Origin: Streptomyces sp. DHE7-1
Lineage (GTDB): Bacteria; Actinomycetota; Actinomycetes; Streptomycetales; Streptomycetaceae
Direction of reading: 5' to 3'
Length of the DNA: 64,000 nucleotides
Assembly: GCA_016432725.1 (NCBI GenBank)
Contig: JACJDG010000003.1
Coordinates: 2,666,001-2,730,000 of the forward strand
Numbering within the stretch: the stretch's first letter is position 1; each line of letters opens with the position of its first letter. The notes beneath the pieces were generated by a model, which made no database searches, was not told where the DNA came from, and saw only the letters and a program-made list of their open reading frames with translations. Shown piece by piece: positions 1 to 9,241 of the stretch. A program made the position numbers and the translations under genes.

Positions 1-125
1 GCTCCCCCACCCGATCCTTGCGCCGTCAGCGGCGTCGGGCATCCGGGCGGCGGCCCGGGGACGGCCCGCAGCCCGGCCCCGCACCAGCGGGGCGGGAAGC
101 CGGCACGCGCGGCGAGGCCCGCCGG

Positions 126-1762
126 TCAGCGGCGGAAGACTCCCAGTCCGCCTGCGTTGAGGTGCTCGATGGTGACGCTCGTGGCCTTGCCGGAACCGGT
201 GTGGAACGTGACGCCGGACAGGCCGGCGGCGTTCTCGCCCCGGGTCAGGTAGCTGAAGGTGTCACCGGTGTAGTGCTTCAGGGGGAACGACATCCCGCGC
301 GGGCCCAGCGTCATGCTCAGCCCGCGCCTGCCGTCGCCGGTGACGGTGACGGTGACGGGCCCGTAGTAGTCGTTCGCATAGGTGCCCGTGTAGGTAGCGG
401 CGGCCTTGGCCGGCTTCGCGTCGGCGGGCGGCTCGGCGTAGTCGGTCGGGGAGACGCCGGTGTAGGCGGCGGCCCGCACCACCTTCCCGTAGAAGCCCAG
501 CCAGTCGACCGTCTGCCTGCCGTTCTGGGCGATGTCGAAGAACGCGGCGGCCACCGCCTCGGGCACGCCGATGGGCTGGCCGTTCGTCAGCACCACGATG
601 CCGAGCCGTTCGCCCGGCAGCAGGGTGACCTCGGTCGCGGCGCCGAGGTCGAAGGCGCCGGAATGGTTCAGGCGCAGCCGTCCGCGCTCGTCGTACCGGA
701 CGTTCCAGCCGAGCCCGTAGAAGCCCGGCTCACCGGCCGGCGCGAGGGGGTCCATGGCGACGGAGTGCGGGATGCGGGTCCGGTCCAGGGCTGCCGGGTC
801 GATCTGCCGCCTCCCTTCGTACGCGCCGTTGTCCAGTTGCAGGCGCATCCACTTGGTGAGGTCGTCGACATTCGAACTCGCACCGCCCGCGGGTGCCTGG
901 CTGTCGGCGTTCTCGGTGGTGGAGGGCTTCCAGCGGCCGTCGACCTCGACGTGGGCGGACGCCTTGTCGGCGGCCTTGTCGTAGTCGGCGCGCTCGTAGC
1001 TGGAGTGGTCCATGCCCAGGGGCTTGAACAGCGTGTCCGCCGCCAGCCGCGGCCAGCTCCTCCCCGCCGCGTCGGCCACCGCCACCCCGGCCGCGGTGAA
1101 GCCGTAGTTGGTGTAGGCGTAGCTCGCGCGGAACGGGGTCAGCGGCTCCAGCCGCAGGTGCCCCAGGATGTAGTCGCGTGAGTAGCCCAGGTCCTCCAGC
1201 AGGTCACCGGCGTGGTCCGGCAGTCCGCTGCGGTGCGAGAACAGGTCCGCGACCGTCACGTTCGCCGTCACGTACGGGTTCTTGAGCGCGAAGCCCGGAT
1301 CGTGGACGGCCATCCGGTCGTCCCAGCCGACGATCTTGCGGCCCACGGCCCCGGAGACGACGGTGGACGCCAGCGGCTTCGACAACGAGGCGAGCTGGAA
1401 GACCGTCGCGGGACCGACCTTCTCGCTCCGGCCCAGCTCACGGACGCCGAAGCCCTTCGCGTACACGACCTCGTCCCGGTGGACGACGCCCACGGCGACC
1501 CCCGGCACCCCGGTCTTCCGCATCGCGTCCCCACCAGGCCGTCGAGCCGGCCCACCGCCGTGTCCACCTGCGCCCGGGTCAACTGGGGTGGCGGTTGCTT
1601 CGGCGGCGTCGAGGCGAGCGACGCGTCGGCGGCGGGACTGGAGGTGGCCGCGTCGACTCCGGTGCACCCCTGCAGGGCGGCCGCGAGCACACCCAGGTAC
1701 ACCGCCGCGGCGCCCACCCGGGACCGCCGCCACAGCGTTCTTCCGCGCCTCCGATGCGCCAT
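126..1762 (-). CDS. serine hydrolase of the beta-lactamase/D,D-peptidase family, lipoprotein (one-base frameshift in assembly)
   Basis: The protein is about 545 aa and predicted to act outside the membrane on an ester, amide or peptide substrate. It starts at ATG 1762 with GAGGT upstream. The N terminus is Arg-rich, then a hydrophobic stretch ends in a lipobox (LQGC), so it should be lipid-anchored. The family motifs are SLSK (SxxK), YTN (YxN) and HSG (HxG). The last ~100 residues form a beta-rich tail like DUF3471. The frame breaks in a C run at 1529-1532. One added base joins ...VDTAVGRLDGLVG to DAMRKTGVPGVAV and gives a whole number of codons. The gene is divergent from the ferredoxin operon. 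The substrate cannot be read from the sequence. Confidence 0.8.
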
Positions 1763-2158
1763 GATCCAGCTACCTCGCACTCGCCCGCCCTCAGGGGCAC
1801 GCCCGGCACCCGTTCCATACTCGCCACGGCGGCCGGCCACGGCACCCGGACGTCGCCGAGCGGGTGAGGAACACGGACCCGCGAGTGAACTCCCGGCCCG
1901 GTGTGCGGGTGAAATGTGCTGGGGCTAGGCTTTTTCACACGGCAGGGCCAGGTTCTCCGGGCGGTCTCACAGGCGCCGTTCGCCCTGTTCACGACGATCA
2001 GTTCCTGCTGCAGAGACCCGACGGGCGCGGTGCGCCCCCTCGCGGTTCGCGGGGCGGCCGAGGGCCGCGTCCATTCGTCGATGTCCGTCCCGCGCTGCGC
2101 GTGCCGCGGTGGAGCCGGCTTCCAGGGTCCGCAGTCCGAAGTCCCTGTGGAGGTCGGG
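1763..2158. other. intergenic region between divergent serine hydrolase and ferredoxin operon
   Basis: This 396-bp gap must hold the promoters of both divergent units. A possible plus-strand -10 hexamer, TAGGCT, lies at 1926-1931 without a convincing -35 box. I see no gene that I can support. The open frames crossing it have no ribosome binding site and run into the ferredoxin in frame only by chance. Confidence 0.4.
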
Positions 2159-2398
2159 ATGAGAGTTGTCGTTGATCTTTCCCGGTGCCAGGGGTACGCG
2201 CAGTGCGCGTTCCTGGCCCCGGACGCGTTCCGGATGCACGGCGAGGAAGCGCTGATGTACGACCCGCAGCCCGACGACGCCCGCCGAGAACAGGTGCTGC
2301 GCGCCGCGGCGGCCTGTCCGGTCCAGGCGATCCTGGTCGACCGGCTGGAGGGACGGCGCGAGGGCCGGGACGTACCGGTGGAGGCGTCGGCATCATGA
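2159..2398 (+). CDS. 3Fe-4S type ferredoxin, P450 redox partner
   Basis: This is a small 79-aa electron carrier. The cluster ligands are visible as CQGYAQC followed downstream by CP. The position of the fourth cysteine of a 4Fe-4S motif holds a non-Cys residue, which is the usual pattern for 3Fe-4S ferredoxins that serve actinobacterial P450s. The ATG at 2159 is chosen because the protein begins MRVVVDLSRCQGYAQC, as in the family; open frame exists upstream but is not family-like. Its TGA overlaps the ATG of the reductase (ATGA, 2395-2398), so the two are translationally coupled. It should pass electrons from the reductase to the P450 14 bp beyond. Confidence 0.88.
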   Translation: MRVVVDLSRCQGYAQCAFLAPDAFRMHGEEALMYDPQPDDARREQVLRAAAACPVQAILVDRLEGRREGRDVPVEASAS

Positions 2399-3788
2399 CC
2401 AGCGCCGACACCCTGCGAGCGTTCAGGCGTGACGGCCGCATCGTGGTCGTCGGGGCGTCACTGGCGGGACTGCGAGCCGCGGAGACCCTGCGGGACGAGG
2501 GTTTCACCGGCTCGCTGACCATGATCGGTGACGAGCGGGGCGAGCCCTACGACCGCCCGCCCCTGTCCAAGCAGGTACTGAGCGGGTGGGTCCCGGCCGG
2601 GAACACCACGCTCCCCCGACGCCGTGACGTCGACGCCGAGTGGCTGCTCGGCGTGCCCGCGAGCGGGCTGGACCTGTCGGCCAACCACGTGTCTCTCGCC
2701 GACGGACGTGAGATTCCCTTCGACCGGGTGCTGATCTCCACCGGTGTGCGGGCCCGGCCCTGGTTCGTCGAGAGCGAGGCCGCCCTCGACGGCGTGTTCG
2801 TCCTGCGCACCCGTGAGCACGCCGAAGGCCTGCGGCAGGCGCTCGCCGCCGGCCCGTCCCGCGTGCTGGTCATCGGTGCCGGATTCACCGGCTCCGAGAT
2901 CGCCTCCATCTGCCGTGAACGGGACATCCCGGTGACCGTCGCCGAGCTCGCGCCGTCCCCCTCGTCGGAGCGCTCGGCGCCATGATCGGCGAGGTCGCGG
3001 CGGACATGCAGCGCGCCCACGGCGTGGATCTGCGCTGCGGGGTCAAGGTCACCCGGCTGGAGGGCGACGCGCAGGGGCACTTCCGCCGGGCCCACTTCGA
3101 CGACGGCGGTACGGTCGACGCCGACGTGGCCGTGGTGGCGCTCGGCGGCATCCGCAACACCGAGTGGCTGCGGGGCTCCGGGCTGGCCGCCGGTGTCTGG
3201 GGCATCGCCTGCGACACGGGCTGCCGCGCCCTCACCCTGGACGGGCTGATCACCGACGACATCTTCGCCGCCGGAGACGTGGCACGCTGCCCGAACCCGG
3301 TCTACGAGTACCGGCTGATCTCGCTGGAGCACTGGGCCAACGCCGTGGAACAGGCCGAGGTCGCGGCGCACAACATGGTCAGCGGCCAGGCGGACCGCTG
3401 GCCCCACCTGACCCTGCCGGTGTTCTGGTCGATCCAGTTCGGCGTCAACATCAAGTCCGTCGGCGTACCGACCTTCGCCGACGAGGTCGTCGTCGCCCAG
3501 GGGTCGGTCGCCGACCGCCGTTTCGTCGCCGCGTACGGCTACCGGGGCCGCGTCACCGCGGCGGTCACCTTCAACAACGCGAAGTGGATCGACCACTACC
3601 GGCGGCTGATCGAGACGGCCGCTCCGTTCCCGCCGCCGGGCTCCACGCCCGACCAGCCCCTCGACATGAAGCCCGTACCCGTCGACTTCCCCGGACCCCA
3701 ACTGCTCGCCCAGGGCGCCACCGTGGTCGTGACCGGTCACGACCCCGGCGAGCGGCGCGTCACGGCCGCGCAGCAGCACCACCGGTAG
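2395..3788 (+). CDS. FAD/NAD(P)H ferredoxin reductase (one-base frameshift in assembly)
   Basis: About 464 aa once repaired. It transfers electrons from NAD(P)H to the ferredoxin. The FAD-binding beta-alpha-beta fold is at the N terminus (VVVGASLAGLRAAETL). A second, NAD-binding GxGxxG fold is at VLVIGAGFTGSEI. The second FAD contact is FAAGDVARCPNP. The frame breaks in the C run at 2957-2961; one added C joins AELAPSP to LVGALGAMIGEVAADM. It overlaps the ferredoxin by 4 nt and ends 13 nt before the P450 start, so the three form one operon supplying a complete class I P450 system. Confidence 0.87.
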
Positions 3789-3801
3789 GAGGGAGAGCGC
3801 G

Positions 3802-5020
3802 ATGACGACGACCGAGATGCCCGACACCCTCCACCGCATACTCGACTACTCCTCCCGGCCCGACCCGTACCCGCTGTACGCCGAACTGCGCCGGACCCCG
3901 GTGGCCCGGCAGGAGGACGGCAGCTACGTCGTCAGCACCTACCGCGAGATCGCGGACCTGCTGCACGACCCGCATCTGAGTTCCGACGTCCGCAATCTGA
4001 CCCACCCGATGCCCTCGGCCGAGGGCTCCACCACGCCGGCGTTCATCAACATGGACCCGCCCGAGCACGATCGTCTGCGGCGCATGGCGATGCGCCACTT
4101 CGGGCCCCCGCACACCCCCGGGCTGGTGGCCGGCCTGGACTCCGACCTGTCCGCCGTCGTCACCGGGCTGATCGACGACTGCGCGGGCAGGGAGGAGATC
4201 GACATCGTCGACGACTTCGCCTACCCGTTCCCCGTCACGGTGATCTGCCACCTGCTCGGCGTGCCGCGCGAGGACGAGCCGAGGTTCCACCTGTGGGTGA
4301 ACGACATCATCGACGCGATCGCCTACGACCCGAAGACCGACCCGAAGGAGAAGCTGGAGAAGGGCCTGCGGGCCCGTCAGGACCTGCGCCAGTACCTCGG
4401 CGGCCTGCTGGAGCAGCGCCACGGCCGGCCGGGAGACGACCTGCTGGCACGGCTGGCCAACGACGACGGCCCGGACGGGCGGATGACCGACGAGGAGATC
4501 GTGGCCACCGCCAACCTGCTGCTGATCGCCGGCCACGAGACCACCGTCAACCTCATCACCAACGGCATGCTCACCCTGCTGCGCCACCCGGAGGTGCTGC
4601 GGCGGCTGAGCGACGACCCGGACCTCGTCGTACCGCTGGTGGAGGAACTGCTGCGCTACGAGCCCCCGGTGCACATCATTCCGTGGCGGGCGGCGTACAG
4701 CGACATCACCGTCGCGGACACCGTCATCCCAAGGGCTCGCAGATCATGCTGATGCTGGCCTCGGGCAGCCGTGACCCGGACCGCTTCCACAATCCCGACC
4801 GCTTCGACCCCGACCGCCGGGACAACCAGCACCTGGGCTTCGGCAGCGGCATCCACCTGTGCTTCGGCGGCCCGCTGGCCCGGCGGGAGACCCAGATCGC
4901 GCTGACCGAACTGGTCCGCCGCCTCGACCGGCCGCGCCTGGTCACCGACCCGCCGCCGTACCGCCGCAGCCCATCCTGCGCGGCCCGATCCACCTGCGCG
5001 TGGCGCAGGGCAAGGGATGA
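3802..5020 (+). CDS. cytochrome P450 (two one-base frameshifts in assembly)
   Basis: About 406 aa after repair, a normal length for a soluble bacterial P450. The I-helix oxygen-activation motif AGHETT is at residues ~243-248. The ExxR motif EELLRY is near 281-286. The haem loop FGSGIHLCFGG places the axial cysteine near 354. A strong GGAGGGAG precedes ATG 3802. One C is missing at 4728-4730 (joins ADTVI to PKGSQIMLML) and another at 4970-4972 (joins YRRS to PILRGPIHLRVAQGKG), ending at TGA 5018-5020. The neighbouring ferredoxin and reductase should drive it. It should hydroxylate a small hydrophobic substrate, but I cannot assign a CYP family. Confidence 0.88.
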
Positions 5021-5056
5021 GGGGAGAGACGAACACACGCGGACGAGCCGGCGCCG

Positions 5057-5548
5057 TCATCCACCACGGCACAGGACCTCCAGTCGCCGCGTGCCGTCCC
5101 GGAAGAGCGTGTCGATGTGCCGGCGGCCCGCCCGCAGGAGCAGGTGCACCGGGGGTGCTGAGTCGACGGCCAAGGTCCACGTGACGCTGGTCGCGATGCC
5201 GGACGAGGGTGTCAGGGTCCACAGTTCCACCAGCGCCGAGACGCCCGGCGCGTTGGCCTCACGGGCGCAGTACGCGAAGCGGTGGCCCGGGTCCCACGCG
5301 ATGATCCGTTCGCGGGCCCGGAGCACGCGGTACAGACGGAAGAAGCGTACGGAGCCGACACCGTGGGGAGGCCGGCCCTCGAAGTGGACGTCGTCGGCCG
5401 GTGCGAACCAGCGGGGCCAGTTCTCCGGGCGTTCGGCGAGCTGCTCGAAGACCGCGTCGGCGGGGGCCCGCAGCTCCCGGGTGCAGGTCTGCCGGAACCG
5501 GGCGCGGGTGAGGAAGCCGAGGTCTTCGGCACGCAGCTGGTAGGTCAT
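5057..5548 (-). CDS. SRPBCC (START/polyketide cyclase-like) protein
   Basis: The 163-aa protein fits the helix-grip SRPBCC fold: an N-terminal strand with RFRQTCTRELRAPADAVFEQ, then WPRWFAPADDV, a run of alternating strands, and a long C-terminal helix. Members bind hydrophobic ligands or catalyse cyclisation and dehydration. It converges on the P450 with only 36 bp between their stops and is divergent from the sulfatase. The context suggests a ligand-binding or tailoring partner for the same substrate, which is inference. No catalytic residues are diagnostic. Confidence 0.7.
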   Translation of the reverse strand: MTYQLRAEDLGFLTRARFRQTCTRELRAPADAVFEQLAERPENWPRWFAPADDVHFEGRPPHGVGSVRFFRLYRVLRARERIIAWDPGHRFAYCAREANAPGVSALVELWTLTPSSGIATSVTWTLAVDSAPPVHLLLRAGRRHIDTLFRDGTRRLEVLCRGG

Positions 5549-5638
5549 GCGGTCTCGGGCCCTTCCGGCGCCGCGCGGCGGTGGCGCGCGTCTTCATCGT
5601 CGCCCGGTGCCGGACGGCCGTCAGCGCGGGTGCCGCCG

Positions 5639-5671
5639 ATGGGATGACCTGTTGGCCAATGGGATGACCTG
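5639..5671. promoter_or_regulatory. two 13-bp direct repeats, 20 bp apart, upstream of sulfatase
   Basis: ATGGGATGACCTG occurs at 5639-5651 and again at 5659-5671, a spacing of 20 bp (about two helical turns). The pair lies about 100 bp before the sulfatase start and between divergent genes. This is the layout expected for a dimeric activator or repressor site; the regulator is unknown. Confidence 0.4.
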
Positions 5672-5770
5672 ATGTTCGGCACGGTCTACCCGCCGCCCGG
5701 GGAGGGGACCTTTCCCTGGGCGGCAGACCGTCGCGGGGCGGCGCCAGGAGACGCGAAGGAGACAGCGAGG

Positions 5771-8120
5771 ATGGCCATTCCCTTCAAGGGCGTGATCCAG
5801 GAGGACATCCGGCAGTCGGTGCCGGACTGGGAGCCGTACAGACAGCCGCAGGCCCCGGACGGTGCGCCGAACGTGCTGTACCTGGTGTGGGACGACATCG
5901 GCTTCGGCACGTTCGACCTGTTCGGCGGCCTGGTGGAGGCACCGGCGATGCGGAGGATCGCCGAGATGGGGGTGAAGTTCACCAACTTCCACACCACCGC
6001 GCTGTGCTCCCCCACCCGCTCCTGCCTGCTGACCGGGCGGAACGCCACCAGCAACGGGATGGCCTGCGTCGCCGAGATGACGAGCGGCTTCCCCGGGTCC
6101 AACGGCCGGATCCCGTTCGAGAACGCGAGTCTGGCCGAGGTGCTGGTGGAGCGCGGCTGGAACACGTACGCCCTGGGCAAGTGGCACCTCGTCCCCTCGG
6201 ACGAGGCCAACCTGGCGTCCTCCAAACGGCACTGGCCGCTCGGCCGCGGGTTCGAGCGCTTCTACGGCTTCCTCGGCGGCGAGGCCGACCAGTGGTACCC
6301 CGACCTCTTCCACGACAACCACCCCGTCGAGCCGCCGGCCACGCCGGAGCAGGGCTACCACCTGTCGAAGGACCTGGCGGACAAGGCCATCCAGTTCATC
6401 CGGGAAGCCAAGGTCATCGCCCCGGACAAGCCCTGGTTCACGTACTTCTGCCCGGCGCCGGCCATGCGCCGCACCACATCTTCAAGGAGTGGGCCGACAA
6501 GTACGCGGGGAAGTTCGACGACGGCTACGAGGTCTACCGTCAGATGACGCTGCGGCGGCAGATCGAGCTGGGCATCATGCCCGAGGGCACCGAACTCACA
6601 CCGATCAACCCCCACGGCGAGCCGGAGGCCACCGGTCCCGAGGGCCAGCCGTGGCCGGTGACGGACTTCGTCCGCCCGTGGGACTCGCTCGGCCACGACG
6701 AGAAGCGCCTGTTCGCGCGGATGGCCGAGGTGTTCGCCGGCTTCGTCGCCTACACCGACGCACAGATCGGGCGCCTGCTGGACTACCTCGAGGAATCCGG
6801 GCAGCTGGAGAACACCGTCATCGTCGCGGTCTCGGACAACGGCGCCAGCGCCGAGGGCGGGCCGAACGGCTCGATGAACGAGATGAACTTCTTCAACGGC
6901 GTGCCCGACGACATCGCCGAGAACCTGCGTCATCTCGACGACATGGGCAGCCCGAAGACGTACAACCACTACCCGACCGGGTGGGCCTGGGCGTTCAACG
7001 CCCCGTTCAAGTACTGGAAGCGGTGGGTGTCGTACGAGGGCGGGATCGCCGATCCGATGATCGTCGCCTGGCCCAGGGGCATCGAACAGCGGGGAGAGAC
7101 CCGCCACCAGTACGTCCACGCCATCGACATCGTCCCCACGGTCTACGACCTGCTGGGAATCAAGCCCCCGCCGTCGTCAAGGGCTTCGAACAGAGCCCGA
7201 TCGAGGGTGCCAGCTTCCGCAAGGTGATCGCGGACCCGCAGGCGCCCCCGCCGCGGGACACGCAGTTCTACACCATGCTCGGCACGCGCGGGATCTGGCA
7301 CGACGGCTGGCACGCCGCGACCGCGCACCCGCCGGCGCCGTCCAACTGGAGCCACTTCGAGCAGGACGTGTGGGAGCTGTACGACCTGCGCGAGGACCGC
7401 TCCGAGAACCGGGACCTGGCCGCCCGGCACCCCGGGAAACTGGAGGAACTCAAGCGCCTGTGGTCCTCCGAGGCGGAGAAGTACCACGGGCTGCCGCTGG
7501 ACGACCGCAGCCCCGTCGAGATCCTGAACACGCCCCGGCCGCAGCTCGCCCCGCCCCGCGACCGGTACGTCTACTACCCCGGCTGCGCCGACGTCCCCGA
7601 GGCCGCGGCCGTCAACATCCGCGGCCGTTCCTACAGCGTCATCGCCGAGGTGCGGCTGGACACGCCCGAGGCCCGCGGAGTGCTCTTCTCCCACGGCGGA
7701 CGGTTCGGCGGCCACAGCCTGTACCTGCTGGACGGGCACGTGCACTACGTCTACAACTGGCTCGGCCGCATGGAGCAGAAGACCAGCTCCCCGGACCCGG
7801 TCGGCCCCGGTGACCACACCTTCTCGGTGGCGTTCCAGGCACGCGAACGCGATCAGCAGGGCAGCACGCACGGCACGCTCGCCCTGTACGTCGACGACCG
7901 CAAGGTCGCCGAATCCGGCATCAAGACTCAGCCCGGCAACTTCTCCCTGGTCGGAGAGGGCCTCGCGGTCGGCCGCGACGCGAGCCAGCCGGTCTCCGGC
8001 GACTACGGCCCACCCTTCGGGTTCCTCGGCGGCACGATCCGCCAGGTGGTCGTCGACGTCAGCGGAGAAGCCTTCGCCGATGTCGAGAAGGAGCTGATCG
8101 GCATGTTCCACCGCGACTGA
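5771..8120 (+). CDS. type I (formylglycine) sulfatase (two one-base frameshifts in assembly)
   Basis: About 783 aa after repair. It hydrolyses sulfate esters. The alkaline-phosphatase-fold core starts NVLYLVWDDIGFG with the metal-binding Asp pair. The maturation motif CSPTRSCLLTGR is present, with the catalytic Cys near residue 79, the residue converted to formylglycine. Further metal ligands are in the VSDNGASAEGG segment. After ~530 residues comes a jelly-roll, concanavalin-like tail (SYSVIAEVRLDTPEARGVLF ... TLALYVDDRKV). Frames break at 6454-6455 (G missing; joins FCPG to AGHAPHHIF) and 7165-7169 (C missing; joins LGIKPP to AVVKGFEQSP). No export signal is evident at MAIPFKGV, so it may act in the cytoplasm. 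It converges on a formylglycine-generating enzyme gene that should activate it. Confidence 0.9.
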
Positions 8121-8135
8121 CCGCGGACCGCGGTA

Positions 8136-8166
8136 CGGGGCCCCTCAGCGAGGGCCGAGGGCCCCG
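8136..8166. terminator. hairpin between convergent sulfatase and FGE genes
   Basis: An imperfect inverted repeat (CGGGGCCCCTC ... GAGGGCCCCG) lies 16 nt after the sulfatase stop and overlaps the last codons of the facing gene. It is GC-rich without a T tract, like other Streptomyces terminators, and could serve both genes. One arm contains a suspected missing base. Confidence 0.5.
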
Positions 8167-9137
8167 CGTCCGCGGCGCAGCGGAAGCCCTGGTGACCGGT
8201 GCTGCTGTCCGGGGTGCTGGAGCTGCGGGCGGCTACCCGGTACCGGCGGCAGTAGGAGGCGTGGCACAGGTAGGACCCGCCGCGGATCACCCGGGTGACG
8301 CCGGACCCGGGCCCGCGCGGGTTCGCACGGGGGCTGCGGGCGTAGTAGTCCGGCGCGTACCGGTCGGCACACCATTCCCAGACGTTGCCGCACGCGTTGT
8401 ACAGACCGTGACCGCCCGGCGGGTAGGCCGTCACCGGGGCCGTGCCGTACCAGCCGTCGGGCCGGGTGTGCCGGTCGGGGAAGCTGCCCTGCCACACGTT
8501 CATCCGGCGCTCGCCGCCCGGCTCCATGTCGTCGCCCCAGGGGAAGACCGCCTGCTCCAGGCCGCCGCGTGCCGCGTACTCCCACTCCGCCTCGGTCGGC
8601 AGCCGCTTGCCCGCCCACGCGGCGTAGTGGGAGGCGTCCCACCAGGACACGTGCACCACCGGATGGCCGGCGCGGTCCGCGAGATCCGAGCCCGGCCCCT
8701 CGGGACGCCGCCAGTGGGCACCGTGCACCTGCCGCCACCAGGGCGCCGACGCCACGGCGCGGGTGTCGGGGAAGCCGGCCGGCAGCAGTCCCGTGAAGAC
8801 GAACGACCACCCGTACCGCTCGGCGTCCGTCACATGTCCCGTGGCTGCGACGAAGGCACCGAAGTCGGCGTTGGAGACGGCACACCGGTCGATCCAGTAC
8901 GGGTCGAGGGTCACCTCGTGGACCGGCCCCTCGCCGTCCCCGGAACCGACCACCGGTCCTGGGACCCCATCCGGAAGACGGCCCCTCCAGCAGCACCATG
9001 CCGACCCGGTCCCGGCCGCCCCGGCCGGCGGGCACCCGGGCGGATCCGGCCGGCGACCCGCCGTCGGGCGCCGCGAGGACGGGCCCCGGCCGCACGGGAC
9101 CGCAGCAGACCGAGCGCCCCGCACTGCCCGACGTCAT
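8145..9137 (-). CDS. formylglycine-generating enzyme, SUMF1 family (three one-base frameshifts in assembly)
   Basis: About 331 aa once repaired. It oxidises the Cys in the CxPxR motif of type I sulfatases to formylglycine. The FGE-sulfatase fold is clear: VHEVTLDPYWIDRCAVSN, NADFGAFVAATGHVT, GKRLPTEAEWEYAARGG, NVWEWCADRYAPDYY, and the C-terminal GGSYLCHASYC with the two cysteines that bind copper in characterised FGEs. Missing bases at 8938-8941 and 8982-8985 split the N terminus (MVLLEG / AVFRMGSQDRWSVPG / DGEGPVHEV). One at 8162-8165 moves the end to the TGA at 8145. ATG 9137 has GGGAGG upstream. It converges on the sulfatase, so it is probably its dedicated activator. Confidence 0.88.
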   Translation of the reverse strand: MTSGSAGRSVCCGPVRPGPVLAAPDGGSPAGSARVPAGRGGRDRVGMVLLEGPSSGWGPRTGGRFRGRRGAGPRGDPRPVLDRPVCRLQRRLRCLRRSHGTCDGRRAVRVVVRLHGTAAGRLPRHPRRGVGALVAAGARCPLAASRGAGLGSRGPRRPSGGARVLVGRLPLRRVGGQAAADRGGVGVRGTRRPGAGGLPLGRRHGAGRRAPDERVAGQLPRPAHPARRLVRHGPGDGLPAGRSRSVQRVRQRLGMVCRPVRAGLLRPQPPCEPARARVRRHPGDPRRVLPVPRLLLPPVPGSRPQLQHPGQQHRSPGLPLRRGRGALGPR

Positions 9138-9241
9138 CCGGCCTCCCAAGGACGTGGCTCCGCACCCGATTCTGAAGCAGCCTGGGCGCCGCGCGGGCGA
9201 CGACACGGCGGCCGGGCCGGCGGGGAGCGGCGCGACGGACG

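Noticed and set aside
1..125. Coding sequence at the left edge
   Set aside because: The open frames here have no start signal or family-like sequence; nothing can be supported.
126..5020. Serine hydrolase, ferredoxin reductase and P450 as pseudogenes
   Set aside because: All breaks are single-base losses in C/G runs and the downstream frames keep full family conservation, so assembly error is more likely.
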